Shown here: in pieces, positions 42,601 to 51,153 of the stretch
How the letters are laid out: every line of letters starts with the position of its first letter
Position numbering within the stretch: the first letter of the stretch is position 1
Source: an uncultured Lachnospiraceae bacterium
GTDB lineage: Bacteria > Bacillota > Clostridia > Lachnospirales > Lachnospiraceae
Direction: 5' to 3'
Assembly: GCA_946557105.1 (NCBI GenBank)
Contig: CAMNSZ010000003.1
Span: 124,001-188,000 of the forward strand
Length of the DNA: 64,000 nt
The notes under the pieces: generated by a model
What the model saw: only the letters and a program-made list of their open reading frames with translations
Databases searched by the model: none
Told to the model about the DNA's origin: nothing
Made by a program: the position numbers and the translations under genes

Positions 42601-44335
42601 CCAGAAGTTGGTGTGGAAATCGGTGGAGGACGGGTATCTGGTAGGCTCCAGAGGCTCTGTGGGAAGCTCTTTTGTCGCCACCATGGCGGGAATAACGGAG
42701 GTTAATCCCTTAAGTCCCCATTATTATTGCAGTAAGTGCCATTATGTGGATTTTGAGGAGGAGGATGTGAAGGCTTATGCGGGAAAGGCCGGAATAGATA
42801 TGCCGGACAAGGTGTGTCCTGTGTGCGGCGAACTGCTTCACAAGGACGGCTTTGACATTCCCTTTGAGACCTTCCTTGGCTTTAAGGGGGACAAGGAGCC
42901 GGATATTGACCTGAATTTCTCGGGAGAGTATCAGTCCAAGGCGCATAAATACACGGAGGTTATCTTCGGCGCGGGGCAGACCTTCAGGGCGGGAACTATC
43001 GGTACGCTGGCGGATAAGACTGCGTTCGGTTATGTAAAAAATTATTTTGAGGAGCGGGGCGTGCACAAGCGGACCAGCGAGATAAACCGTATCACTGTGG
43101 GCTGTACCGGAATCAGACGAAGCACGGGCCAGCATCCGGGCGGAATCGTGGTGCTTCCGCTGGGGCAGGATATCAATTCCTTTACCCCCGTGCAGCATCC
43201 GGCAAACGATATGACGACGGATACCGTCACCACACATTTTGATTATCATTCCATTGACCACAATCTGCTGAAGCTGGACATTCTGGGTCATGATGATCCC
43301 ACCATGATTCGTATGCTGCAGGATTTGACGGGAAAAGACCCCGTCACCATTCCTTTGGATGGCAGTGATGTGATGTCGCTTTTTCAGAACACGGAGGCGT
43401 TGGGCATCATGCCGGAGCAGATAGGCGGCTGTAAGCTGGGGGCCTTGGGAATCCCTGAGTTCGGCACGGACTTTGCCATGCAGATGGTAATAGATGCAAA
43501 GCCTACCTCCTTTTCGGATTTGGTGCGTATCTCGGGCCTTTCTCACGGTACGGATGTGTGGCTGGGAAATGCCCAGACCCTGATTCAGGAGGGAAAGGCG
43601 ACCATTTCCACGGCAATCTGTACCCGCGACGATATTATGACGTATCTGATTCAGATGGGAGTGGAGAGCAGTCTTGCCTTTACCATTATGGAAAGCGTTC
43701 GTAAGGGAAAAGGGCTGAAAGAAGAGTGGATTACGGAGATGACGGCTCATAATGTGCCGGACTGGTATATCTGGTCCTGCAAAAAGATTAAGTATATGTT
43801 CCCCAAGGCGCATGCGGCGGCGTATGTTATGATGGCATGGAGAATCGCCTATTGTAAGATACATTATCCCCTCGCCTATTACGGAGCCTTCTTCAGTATC
43901 CGCGCCAAGGCGTTTTCCTATGAAATTATGTGTCAGGGGCAGAAGCATTTAGAGAGCATTATGGCGGATTACAAGAGGCGTTCCGATTCTTTGTCCAACA
44001 AAGAGAAGGACGCTTATGGCGATATGCGAATCGTTCAGGAGATGTATGCAAGGGGCTTTCAGTTTGAGCCCATTGATATTTTCAGGGCGCAGTCCAGATT
44101 GTTCCAGATAGTGGACGGAAAGCTGATGCCGTCCTTAAACAGCATCGACGGTCTGGGGGAGAAGGCGGCGGACGCCATCGTGGAGGCTGCAAAAGACGGT
44201 CCCTTCCTCTCCAAGGATGATTTCAGGCAGCGGACGAAGGTGTCGAAGACAGTCATAGAGCTAATGGATTCCCTGAATCTATTGGGGAAGCTTCCTGAAT
44301 CCAATCAGATAAGTCTGTTTGACTTTGTGTCCTGA
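39644..44335 (+). CDS. polC: DNA polymerase III alpha subunit, PolC type
   Basis: Main replicative polymerase of low-GC Gram-positives, 1563 residues. In order: N-terminal domain (about 1-195), a Gly/Ala-rich low-complexity linker (about 200-310), OB-fold (about 322-420), PHP domain beginning RVELHCHTKMSDMDG, an inserted DEDD proofreading exonuclease (FDIETTG near 541, AHNAGFDM near 621, HHRAVDDAEAT near 680), zinc-binding cysteines (CSKCHYVDF and CPVCGELL, about 1028-1066) and the polymerase core with catalytic aspartates in DIDLNF near 1088. The linker is much more Gly-rich than the rest and has short repeats (EFKRG, EFTKG, EFRRG). Confidence 0.97.
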   Translation: MGKPFLEVFPTLKLNRAIYDIMEQTEVEKISATRRKDFLRIYLYSPRLIAKEDIWTAETEIKRQLFPSANMTVKIYEHFALSSQYNPEKLMDVYKDSILAELREYSHIEYNAFKTAQIAYPSENKMILTVEDTVLVRSKEEELIRVLEKVLVERCGFSVAIQVKYREAKEGGAREDEEHKIQMKVSEIYRRAKGNVKEESEEGYAGRQDAGFGGGAGENKEAGNLGGQGAGEPASLGSAFKKGAAPAQAGVRGNVAGPDNASGSAAAFGGVGGSQTGSGRRSEFKRGEFTKGEFRRGGDFGKSVKRSDNPDVLYGRDFEEETMKIEDIIGEMGEVVIRGKILNLDKREIKNEKTIIIFDITDFTDTMTVKMFCRNDQVEEILGGIKKGAFVKVKGISMVDKFDHELTIGSIAGIKKIPDFTVSRMDISPHKRVELHCHTKMSDMDGVSEATDIVRRAYKWGHRAIAITDHGVVQSFTDANHVWEDLWKEEKGKRKEAGEENPDKQDFFKIIYGMEAYLVDDLREIVTGDKGQDLSADFVVFDIETTGFSPVNNRIIEIGAVKVSGGKIVDRYSAFVNPQTPIPFEIEKLTGIRDDMVVDAPAIDVILPEFLEFCEGCVLVAHNAGFDMSFITENARRLGYPTQYTYVDTVGIARVLLPNQAKHTLDAVAKTLGVSLENHHRAVDDAEATAHIFVKFIPMLHEEGADTLAQVNALGAASVELVRRLPSYHAIILAKNDMGRINLYRLVSESHLTYFNRHPRVPKSLVMKYREGLILGSACEAGELYRAILDGQSDAQIARLVNFYDYLEIQPCGNNKFMIESEKFRDINSVEDIRSVNRKITALGEQFHKPVVATCDVHFLDPENEIYRRIIMAGKGFTDADDQAPLYLHTTEEMLEEFSYLGSDKAKEVVVTNTNMIADMIETIAPVRPDKCPPVIADSDKTLTEICYNKAHEIYGPDLPDIVEKRLQKELHSIISNGFAVMYIIAQKLVWKSVEDGYLVGSRGSVGSSFVATMAGITEVNPLSPHYYCSKCHYVDFEEEDVKAYAGKAGIDMPDKVCPVCGELLHKDGFDIPFETFLGFKGDKEPDIDLNFSGEYQSKAHKYTEVIFGAGQTFRAGTIGTLADKTAFGYVKNYFEERGVHKRTSEINRITVGCTGIRRSTGQHPGGIVVLPLGQDINSFTPVQHPANDMTTDTVTTHFDYHSIDHNLLKLDILGHDDPTMIRMLQDLTGKDPVTIPLDGSDVMSLFQNTEALGIMPEQIGGCKLGALGIPEFGTDFAMQMVIDAKPTSFSDLVRISGLSHGTDVWLGNAQTLIQEGKATISTAICTRDDIMTYLIQMGVESSLAFTIMESVRKGKGLKEEWITEMTAHNVPDWYIWSCKKIKYMFPKAHAAAYVMMAWRIAYCKIHYPLAYYGAFFSIRAKAFSYEIMCQGQKHLESIMADYKRRSDSLSNKEKDAYGDMRIVQEMYARGFQFEPIDIFRAQSRLFQIVDGKLMPSLNSIDGLGEKAADAIVEAAKDGPFLSKDDFRQRTKVSKTVIELMDSLNLLGKLPESNQISLFDFVS

Positions 44336-44544
44336 AGGCGGGCGCCGGTTCGGCCATAGTAATTTATACGCCGGCAACTGTGCGTTTTGGCCGGATAATT
44401 TTCTAGGGCCGGACTGTTAAAAAAGATTGCTTAAAAAAATTGTATAAATTTTTAAAAAAATGCTTGCAATTTATTTTGAAATGTATTATTATAAGCAAGT
44501 ACTGTTCGAGGCGGTACAAAATAGCAGAGAAGTACTTGCTGTAT

Positions 44545-44616
44545 GGCTGATTGGTCAAGCGGTTAAGACGCCGCCCTCTCACGGCGGAAACAGGGGTTCG
44601 ATTCCCCTATCAGCTG
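44545..44616 (+). tRNA. tRNA-Glu (anticodon CUC)
   Basis: The 72-base sequence folds as a cloverleaf. The acceptor stem GGCTGAT pairs with ATCAGCT (one G-U), the D-arm contains TGGTCAAGCGGTTAAGA, the anticodon stem CCGCC/GGCGG carries loop CTCTCAC with anticodon CTC at 44578-44580, and the T-arm is AGGGG-TTCGATT-CCCCT. The discriminator base is G; the CCA end is not encoded. It is a lone tRNA gene. Confidence 0.96.
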
Positions 44617-44648
44617 CTCTACTTAAGGTAGAATAGCTCAACCCGGAA

Positions 44649-44685
44649 AAGTGTTGGAAATATATGTTTTCAATACTTTTTTTAT
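44649..44685 (+). terminator. Terminator of tRNA-Glu
   Basis: AAGTGTTGGAAA and TTTTCAATACTT pair over 12 positions (two G-U pairs) around a six-base loop, followed by TTTTTATT. It lies 33 bases after the tRNA. Confidence 0.8.
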
Positions 44686-44708
44686 TGCACAGGAAATATT
44701 ATTTCTAC

Positions 44709-44735
44709 AAAAGTGCCGATTGAGGCATTTTTTTG
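44709..44735 (+). terminator. Second terminator before topA
   Basis: AAAAGTGCC and GGCATTTTT pair over nine positions (one G-U) with a six-base loop and extra T residues. Its stem resembles the second gap-pgk hairpin. The stretch from here to 44867 holds no gene. Confidence 0.65.
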
Positions 44736-44867
44736 TTTATGGAAATCAAGGCTTTATGCTTTGCATGGATGAACCGTTTTGTACATATAATTAATAGATA
44801 AGCGCATAAGGTGATTTTTTGTAGAATAATGTAACGATAAAAACTTTTTTAATTTTATGGAAAAATC

Positions 44868-44896
44868 TTGCGTCCGTAAAATATTTGGTGTATAGT
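44868..44896 (+). promoter_or_regulatory. Promoter of topA
   Basis: TTGCGT (44868-44873) and TATAGT (44891-44896) have a 17-base spacer, with a leader of about 50 bases. Promoters of topA are often supercoiling-sensitive, but nothing here shows that directly. Confidence 0.65.
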
Positions 44897-44951
44897 GTTT
44901 CACGATTAGCCTCTGTAGGCAACAAAAATCAAGAAAATAAGGAACGAAGGT

Positions 44952-47033
44952 ATGGCAAAATATTTAGTAATTGTAGAATCACCGGCAAAGGTGAAGACAA
45001 TCAAAAAATTTTTGGGAGCAAATTACGAAGTAATGGCGAGTCAGGGTCATGTGCGTGATTTGCCTAAGAGTCAGCTGGGAATAGATGTGGAGCATGATTA
45101 CGAGCCAAAGTATATTACCATCAGGGGGAAGGGTGATATTCTGGCCGGTCTGCGCCGGGAAGTGAAAAAGGCAGAGAAAATTTATCTTGCAACCGACCCC
45201 GACCGTGAGGGAGAAGCAATTTCATGGCATTTGTATTTTGCCCTTAAGCTGGAAAATAAAAAGGTGTATCGCATAACCTTTAACGAGATTACCAAAAATG
45301 CGGTGAAGGAATCGCTCAAAAATCCCCGGGAAATTAATATGAATCTGGTGGACGCCCAGCAGGCGAGACGCGTTCTGGATCGTATGGTGGGATACCGGAT
45401 TTCACCTCTTTTGTGGGCGAAGATAAAGAGGGGCTTAAGCGCAGGCCGGGTGCAATCCGTGGCCTTAAGGATAATCTGTGACAGAGAAGAGGAGATTAAT
45501 GCGTTTATTCCCGAAGAGTACTGGACCTTGGATGTTAATCTAAAGATAAAGGGAGAGAAGAAGCCGATTAAAGCAAAATATTACGGCACCGTAACCGAGA
45601 AGAAGGCGCTTACCTGCAAGACGCAGGTAGATAATGTTTTGGCGGATATAGAGGGCGCGGACTATAGGGTTATTGACGTGAAGAAAGGAGAACGCGTAAA
45701 AAAGGCGCCGACGCCGTTTACAACTTCCACGCTTCAGCAGGAGGCGAGCAAGGTTCTGAATTTTTCTACTCAAAAAACCATGCGTCTGGCACAGCAGCTT
45801 TATGAGGGCGTGGATATTAAGGGCGAGGGAACGGTAGGCTTGATCACATATCTGCGTACCGATTCCACAAGAGTGTCGGAGGAAGCGCAGAATATAGCCA
45901 AAGAGTTTATTTTTGCTCACTACGGCGAGGAGTACGCAGCTGTTTTCGGTGAAAGCAAGAAAAACGGCAAGAAAATTCAGGATGCCCATGAGGCAATCCG
46001 CCCCACTGATCTGAATCGTGTTCCCGCAGGTTTAAAGGAGCAGCTCCCAAGAGATTTGTTCCGGCTTTATCAGCTTATATGGAAGCGTTTTACGGCAAGC
46101 TGTATGCAGGCGGCAAGATATGAGACTACCTCCGTCAGGATACAGGCCAAGGAGCAAATATTTACCATGGCGGCATCCAAGAGGGTTTTTGACGGCTTTA
46201 TGAGCGTCTATGTTCAGGAGGAGGAGAGGGAGGAAGAAAATGTCTTCTCGGGCGAGTTGGATGCGGGAAGTGAACTGGAGCATATATCGTCTGAGCCAAA
46301 ACAGCATTTTACCCAGCCGCCGGCTCATTATACGGAGGCTTCTTTAGTCAGGGCTCTGGAGGAGCTTGGCATCGGGCGCCCCAGCACTTATGCCCCCACG
46401 ATAACGACCATTCTCGCAAGACATTATATTGCAAAAGAAAATAAAAACCTTTATGTGACGGAGCTTGGAGAGATTGTCAACAATATGATGAAGGAGGCGT
46501 TCCCCACTATTGTAGATGTGAATTTTACCGCAAATATGGAGGCGCTGCTCGACGGCGTGGAGGAAGGCACCGTCAAATGGAAGATTATTGTGGAGAATTT
46601 TTATCCTGATTTAGAGGAGGCGGTGAAGAATGCCGAAAAGGATTTAGCGGAGGTAACGATTGCCGACGAGGTATCGGAGGAAGTATGTGAGATGTGCGGC
46701 AGGCAGATGGTCATAAAATATGGTCCTCACGGAAGATTTCTTGCCTGTCCCGGTTTTCCGGAATGCAGGAACACGAAACCTTATTTTGAAAAAATAGGCA
46801 TTTCCTGTCCTAAGTGCGGCAAAGATATCGTGCTTAAGAAGACGAAAAAAGGAAGAAAATATTTCGGCTGTATCAATAATCCGGAGTGCGACTTTATGGT
46901 TTGGCAGAAGCCCTCGGGAGTAAGCTGTCCTGAATGTAATTCCATGCTGCTTGAAAAAGGGAATAAATTGGTCTGTATGAACGAGCAGTGCGGTCATGTT
47001 GAAAACAGGAAAATGGTTGAGAAGGACGGATAA
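44952..47033 (+). CDS. topA: DNA topoisomerase I
   Basis: Type IA topoisomerase of 693 residues that relaxes negative supercoils. The TOPRIM domain is at the start (YLVIVESPAKVKTI and ATDPDREGEAISWH), the active-site tyrosine is in GLITYLRTDSTR near residue 300, and three C-terminal zinc ribbons follow (CEMCGR/CPGFPEC, CPKCGK/CINNPEC, CPECNS/CMNEQC). codY comes next, 143 bases downstream, with its own promoter. The topA-codY-flgB order recalls Bacillus, where the codVWX genes lie between. Confidence 0.97.
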   Translation: MAKYLVIVESPAKVKTIKKFLGANYEVMASQGHVRDLPKSQLGIDVEHDYEPKYITIRGKGDILAGLRREVKKAEKIYLATDPDREGEAISWHLYFALKLENKKVYRITFNEITKNAVKESLKNPREINMNLVDAQQARRVLDRMVGYRISPLLWAKIKRGLSAGRVQSVALRIICDREEEINAFIPEEYWTLDVNLKIKGEKKPIKAKYYGTVTEKKALTCKTQVDNVLADIEGADYRVIDVKKGERVKKAPTPFTTSTLQQEASKVLNFSTQKTMRLAQQLYEGVDIKGEGTVGLITYLRTDSTRVSEEAQNIAKEFIFAHYGEEYAAVFGESKKNGKKIQDAHEAIRPTDLNRVPAGLKEQLPRDLFRLYQLIWKRFTASCMQAARYETTSVRIQAKEQIFTMAASKRVFDGFMSVYVQEEEREEENVFSGELDAGSELEHISSEPKQHFTQPPAHYTEASLVRALEELGIGRPSTYAPTITTILARHYIAKENKNLYVTELGEIVNNMMKEAFPTIVDVNFTANMEALLDGVEEGTVKWKIIVENFYPDLEEAVKNAEKDLAEVTIADEVSEEVCEMCGRQMVIKYGPHGRFLACPGFPECRNTKPYFEKIGISCPKCGKDIVLKKTKKGRKYFGCINNPECDFMVWQKPSGVSCPECNSMLLEKGNKLVCMNEQCGHVENRKMVEKDG

Positions 47034-47068
47034 ATCGTGAAATTGTCTCATAAATTAAAGAAAATGCA

Positions 47069-47083
47069 AATGAATTGAAAATT
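47069..47083. promoter_or_regulatory. CodY-box-like sequence upstream of codY
   Basis: AATGAATTGAAAATT agrees with the recalled CodY box (AATTTTCWGAAAATT) at 11 of 15 positions, with the right half complete. It lies six bases before the codY -35, where CodY autoregulation would act. Four mismatches leave the call tentative. Confidence 0.45.
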
Positions 47084-47089
47084 TGTGCA

Positions 47090-47118
47090 TTGTAATCTGC
47101 CTTTGTTTGTGCTAGAAT
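47090..47118 (+). promoter_or_regulatory. Promoter of codY
   Basis: TTGTAA (47090-47095) and TAGAAT (47113-47118) are 17 bases apart, and TGC before the -10 makes an extended -10 element. Confidence 0.7.
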
Positions 47119-47176
47119 AAAGCTATGCTGAGGGTATTGAAGGCAAAGCTGGCAAGCTTATAACGGAGGGAAACAA

Positions 47177-47965
47177 ATGAGCAGTGTACAATTATTGGAC
47201 AAGACAAGAAAAATCGGTAAGCTTTTGCACAATAATAATTCCAGCAAAGTGGTGTTTAGTGATATCTGCAAGGTAATGCGTGAAATTTTGAACTCCAATG
47301 TGTTGGTGATTAGCCGTAAAGGCAAGGTGCTGGGCGTGGGCAAGTCTGAGGGAATTGAGTCTATCACGGAGCTTTTGGACGAGAATGTAGGCGGTTTTAT
47401 CGACGCAATGCTTAACGAACGTTTTTTGGGAGTGCTGTCTACCAAGGAGAATGTGAATTTAGAGACTTTAGGCTTTGAAAGTATTGATACCAAGAAGTTT
47501 CAGGCGATTATAGCGCCTATAGAAATTGCAGGCGAGCGTCTTGGAACATTATTCATATATAAATGTGACGAGCAATATGATATAGATGATATAATTCTTT
47601 GCGAGTACGGAACCACTGTGGTGGGGCTGGAGATGCTTCGTGCCGTCAACGAAGAGAGCGCCGAGGAGAGCAGGAAGATTGCGGTAGTGAAGTCGGCTAT
47701 CAGTACGCTGTCATTTTCCGAGATGGAAGCGATTACTCACATTTTTGACGAATTAAACGGTATGGAAGGGATTCTGGTGGCAAGCAAGATAGCGGACAGG
47801 GTGGGAATTACCCGTTCCGTGATTGTAAACGCGCTGCGTAAGTTTGAGAGCGCGGGTGTGATTGAGTCGCGTTCTTCCGGCATGAAAGGAACTTATATTA
47901 AGGTGCTTAACGATGTGGTGTTCGATGAGATTGAAGAATTAAAAAGGCAAAATCAGCGCGGATAG
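47177..47965 (+). CDS. codY: GTP- and branched-chain amino acid-sensing repressor CodY
   Basis: Global regulator of 262 residues that represses stationary-phase, amino acid and motility genes when GTP and branched-chain amino acids are plentiful. The GAF domain (about 1-155) contains NVLVISRKGKVLGVG and the IAPIEIAGERLGTL region; the winged helix near the C-terminus reads ASKIADRVGITRSVIVNALRKFESAGVIESRSSGMKGTYI. The ATG has GGAGG nine bases upstream. A terminator separates it from the flagellar operon, which CodY controls in Bacillus. Confidence 0.97.
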   Translation: MSSVQLLDKTRKIGKLLHNNNSSKVVFSDICKVMREILNSNVLVISRKGKVLGVGKSEGIESITELLDENVGGFIDAMLNERFLGVLSTKENVNLETLGFESIDTKKFQAIIAPIEIAGERLGTLFIYKCDEQYDIDDIILCEYGTTVVGLEMLRAVNEESAEESRKIAVVKSAISTLSFSEMEAITHIFDELNGMEGILVASKIADRVGITRSVIVNALRKFESAGVIESRSSGMKGTYIKVLNDVVFDEIEELKRQNQRG

Positions 47966-48067
47966 CAAGTATACAAGGTAAGCAAATCGTATATGTCCTG
48001 CAGAAAGCGAAGAACTCTGGGAGCTACATAAAGAAAAGGAATTTTGAGTAGTGTCAAGTAATTTTGT

Positions 48068-48108
48068 AAAAGGATGTATTGAATCATCAATAGGTCCTTT
48101 TAATTTTT
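48068..48108 (+). terminator. Terminator of codY
   Basis: Outer stem AAAAGGA/TCCTTTT and inner stem TATTGA/TCAATA are separated by a two-by-two internal loop and close on ATCA, followed by AATTTTT. It lies about 100 bases after the codY stop. Confidence 0.75.
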
Positions 48109-48150
48109 CATACAACATAATGTATTTTATGGAAAAAAATCAAAATCATA

Positions 48151-48178
48151 TTGTGTTTTTGTCGAAAATAATTATAAT
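48151..48178 (+). promoter_or_regulatory. Promoter of the flagellar operon
   Basis: TTGTGT (48151-48156) and a perfect TATAAT (48173-48178) are 16 bases apart, 58 bases before flgB. No SigD-type sequence (TAAA-N15-GCCGATAA) was seen nearby, so the early flagellar operon appears to use the vegetative sigma factor. Confidence 0.65.
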
Positions 48179-48235
48179 AGAATAGAGCAGGCAGTTTATA
48201 TACTGTTTTATATGCATGCGCGGAAAGGAGCAAAA

Positions 48236-48625
48236 ATGATTAATACAAATGCCTTTGATTACATAAATGTATTAGACAAGGCGGCGGACGCCAGCTGGCT
48301 CAGGAATGAAGTTATCGGCAACAACATTGCCAATGTGGACACTCCAGGATACAAGAGGCAGGACGTATCCTTTGAGGAAGAGCTGAGGAAGGCGCTTGGG
48401 AACAATCGTTATGTGACGATGGACGACAAGGTTTCGGACATAAAATCGGCTGACTTAAAGCCCAGATTGTTTACGGATTATGCCAATTTCTCCTACCGCC
48501 TTGACGGCAATAACGTGGATATAGATAACGAGGGTGTAATGTTGGCGGAAAACCAACTGAAATATCAGGGTCTTATTACCAGTATCAACAGTGAATTCAG
48601 TAATTTACAGATGGTAATGAAGTGA
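48236..48625 (+). CDS. flgB: Flagellar basal body rod protein FlgB
   Basis: Proximal rod protein of 129 residues, exported by the flagellar type III system. The N-terminal rod motif WLRNEVIGNNIANVDTPGYKRQDVSFEEEL is diagnostic. ATG 48236 follows AAAGGAG; eight extra in-frame codons upstream lack a ribosome site. It opens the fla operon directly downstream of codY, as in Bacillus subtilis. Confidence 0.96.
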   Translation: MINTNAFDYINVLDKAADASWLRNEVIGNNIANVDTPGYKRQDVSFEEELRKALGNNRYVTMDDKVSDIKSADLKPRLFTDYANFSYRLDGNNVDIDNEGVMLAENQLKYQGLITSINSEFSNLQMVMK

Positions 48626-48703
48626 TGATTAAGAAGCGCCGGTAAACGGTCGTAATATTGTGACAGGCGCAAAAAGTCAAATGGCTTGGGAAGGAGTTTT
48701 TTT

Positions 48704-49150
48704 ATGAGCATGTTTTCATCTTTTAATGTCAATGCGTCCGGTATGACCGCACAGCGGTATCGTATGGATGTAATATCGGAGAATGTGGCAAACGCCAATA
48801 CGACCCGTACGCAGGACGGTACGCCCTATCGACGCAAGGTGGTTACCTTTGCGCAGAAGGGAAATCAGACGTCCTTCAGCAGGGTATTAGGGAATATTTC
48901 CGCAGGTTACAGAGGACAGGGCGTAAAGGTGGCAGGTGTGTTTGAGGATATGGAGACGGAGATGAATATGGTTTATGACCCCTCCCATCCGGATGCTGAC
49001 GAAAACGGATATGTCACCGGACCGAATGTGAATATCATAATGGAAATGACTAATTTTATTGACGCCAGCCGGGCGTATGAAGCAAATTCCACGGCATTCA
49101 ATGCAAGCAAATCCATAGCTTTAAAAGGTCTTGAGCTGAGTCAGCAGTAA
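48704..49150 (+). CDS. flgC: Flagellar basal body rod protein FlgC
   Basis: Rod protein of 148 residues. The N-terminal FNVNASGMTAQRYRMDVISENVANANTTR and the C-terminal NVNIIMEMTNFIDASRAYEANSTAFNASKS helix are those of FlgC. ATG 48704 is selected by AAGGAG at eight bases, although an in-frame TTG lies at 48686. It follows flgB by 78 bases. Confidence 0.96.
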   Translation: MSMFSSFNVNASGMTAQRYRMDVISENVANANTTRTQDGTPYRRKVVTFAQKGNQTSFSRVLGNISAGYRGQGVKVAGVFEDMETEMNMVYDPSHPDADENGYVTGPNVNIIMEMTNFIDASRAYEANSTAFNASKSIALKGLELSQQ

Positions 49151-49183
49151 TACTTTGGGGAGTATTTAGGAGGAGAGTAATAA

Positions 49184-49522
49184 ATGGACATATCGGCAAT
49201 TAATACACAGATGGGTTTAAGCGGCCTAAAAGGCGTGGGTAACATGCCCTCTCTGACGGGAACCTTGACCGAGAAAACGGACAAGGCAGAGGGAACGCTG
49301 TTTGATTCATTTTTGAATACGGCGATTGACAATATTAAGACGACGAATAATTATCTGTCGGACATGGAGAATGAAAAAATTAAATTTGCTTTGGGTGAGA
49401 CTGAGAACACCCATGACTTGACTATTGCAATTCAAAAGGCGTCTACTGCATTACAATACACAGTGGCTATCAGGGACAAGATCATGGATGCTTACAGGGA
49501 GCTAATGCAAATGCAGATTTAA
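49184..49522 (+). CDS. fliE: Hook-basal body protein FliE
   Basis: Small export-gate/rod adapter of 112 residues linking the MS ring to the rod. The conserved C-terminal half reads FALGETENTHDLTIAIQKASTALQYTVAIRDKIMDAYRELMQMQI, typical for the family. AGGAGAG precedes the ATG. It is in the standard place before fliF, with 18 bases between. Confidence 0.95.
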   Translation: MDISAINTQMGLSGLKGVGNMPSLTGTLTEKTDKAEGTLFDSFLNTAIDNIKTTNNYLSDMENEKIKFALGETENTHDLTIAIQKASTALQYTVAIRDKIMDAYRELMQMQI

Positions 49523-49540
49523 GTTTAGGAGAGAAGTGTC

Positions 49541-51136
49541 ATGGCTGACAGGTTGAAGGCGTTGCTTGCAAAAGTAACGGAGTGGTGGAATAAATTTACT
49601 ACCAAGCAGAAGAGTATTATCGTTGGTATTGCAGCAGTAGTTGTTTTTACTTTTGCGATTATTATATACATATTTTCACAGCCCCAGTATACCAAGCTTA
49701 CCACATGTGAAACTACCGCTCAGTCGGCAGAGGTTATCAGTATTTTGGACAGTGCGGGTATTAAACACAGGGAAGATACGAGCGGTCTGAAAATCGAAGT
49801 CGAGACTAGCCAGCTTCCTGCCGCAAACGTGGCGCTGGGCGCTGCAGGCTATGTTCCGGACAGCTATTCGCCTGAGGATGCGTTAAAGGGCGGGCTTTCT
49901 ACTACTGCGGCTGATAAGGAAAAGCTTTGGGGCGTTTATCTGGAGAGGAAGCTCGAGAGCGATTTGTCGGCGATGTCAACGATTAAAAGCGCCAAAGTAA
50001 ATATACGGATGGCGCCGCAGAACGGCACGTTGATGGCACAGAAGCAGGATTCATGGGCGACCGTACAGCTGGAGCTGGACGGCAACTTTACCTCGGCTAA
50101 TGCGGCCGCCGTAGCAAAAGCAGTGCAGACCTTTCTTGGAAACGAGACCACTGCCAATATTACCATAACGGATTTTGATTCAAACCTGCTTTTTGCGGGA
50201 GGCGACGAATACGGTACTACCGGTGCGGCGCATTCCATGCTGGAGCTGCAGAATCAGGCGGAAACAATGCTTGCCAGTCAGGTTACAAGACTGCTTTATG
50301 GCACGAATCAGTATGATGCAATTGACGTTACAAGTCATTTAACCTTGGATTATGCGTCCTATGAGGAGACGCGAAAGGAATATTACGCCAATGACGACAG
50401 AGAAGAAGGCATGCTTGCAAAGGAGAGCCAGTTTCAGTCGTCCAGCGAAAACAGCGGTGCGGCGGTTCCGGGAGCGGAATCCAATGACGGCACGGTTATG
50501 GTAAGCCCCGATTACGGCAATTCAACTTCTGAAGAGAGTGAGAGCGAGAAGCATTATTTGCCCAACGAGACCAGCACCCATAAGCTATCACCGGCGGGAA
50601 GCATTGATTATAATGCCTCTTCTATTTCTATTGCCATGATAAAGTTTAGGGAGCTACGGGAGGAAGATGCTAAAAAGCAGGGCCTTTTGGACGGAATAAC
50701 ATGGGATGAGTACAAGGCGCAGCACAGTGAAGATACAAAGCTGGAGGTGGATCCCGAGTTCTACAGCATGGTGGCAAACGCTACCAGCATTAAGCAGGAC
50801 AATATTACGATACTAGCCTATGAAACACCTGTGTTTTATGACAAAGAAGGCATGGATATCAGCGGAACGAATATACTTAGTGTAGTGATGCTGGTGGTAA
50901 TTTTGGCGCTTTTGGCTTTCGTGGTATTGCGCAGCATGCGTGTGCAGAGAGAGGTTGGGGATGAGGAAGAGCTTTCTGTGGAGAATCTGCTTCAGTCTAC
51001 CCCTGAGTCAGAGCTTGAGGATATTGATTTGGAGGCAAAATCAGAGACACGTAAGCTGATTGAGAAGTTTGTAGATGAAAATCCGGAGGCTGTTGCCGCG
51101 CTTCTGCGCAACTGGCTGAATGCGGATTGGGCTTAA
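49541..51136 (+). CDS. fliF: Flagellar MS-ring protein FliF
   Basis: MS-ring subunit of 531 residues. Two membrane segments (about 25-46 and about 450-470) enclose a large periplasmic-side region of ring-building motifs (TKLTTCETTAQSAEVISILDSAGI and ERKLESDLSAMSTIKSAKVNIRM). The C-terminal cytoplasmic tail (RKLIEKFVDENPEAVAALLRNWLNADW) is the FliG-binding peptide. An acidic, Ser/Asn-rich stretch (about 290-345) is variable between species. Confidence 0.96.
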   Translation: MADRLKALLAKVTEWWNKFTTKQKSIIVGIAAVVVFTFAIIIYIFSQPQYTKLTTCETTAQSAEVISILDSAGIKHREDTSGLKIEVETSQLPAANVALGAAGYVPDSYSPEDALKGGLSTTAADKEKLWGVYLERKLESDLSAMSTIKSAKVNIRMAPQNGTLMAQKQDSWATVQLELDGNFTSANAAAVAKAVQTFLGNETTANITITDFDSNLLFAGGDEYGTTGAAHSMLELQNQAETMLASQVTRLLYGTNQYDAIDVTSHLTLDYASYEETRKEYYANDDREEGMLAKESQFQSSSENSGAAVPGAESNDGTVMVSPDYGNSTSEESESEKHYLPNETSTHKLSPAGSIDYNASSISIAMIKFRELREEDAKKQGLLDGITWDEYKAQHSEDTKLEVDPEFYSMVANATSIKQDNITILAYETPVFYDKEGMDISGTNILSVVMLVVILALLAFVVLRSMRVQREVGDEEELSVENLLQSTPESELEDIDLEAKSETRKLIEKFVDENPEAVAALLRNWLNADWA

Positions 51137-51153
51137 AAGAAAGGTAAATTGCA

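Noticed and set aside
42710..43948. A 412-codon open frame on the minus strand inside polC
   Set aside because: It is fully antisense to conserved polymerase coding sequence, has His/Arg-rich shadow composition and no ribosome binding site.
47966..48235. Possible cyclic di-GMP riboswitch before the flagellar operon
   Set aside because: No GEMM-type conserved bases were found; only the codY terminator and a vegetative promoter are present.
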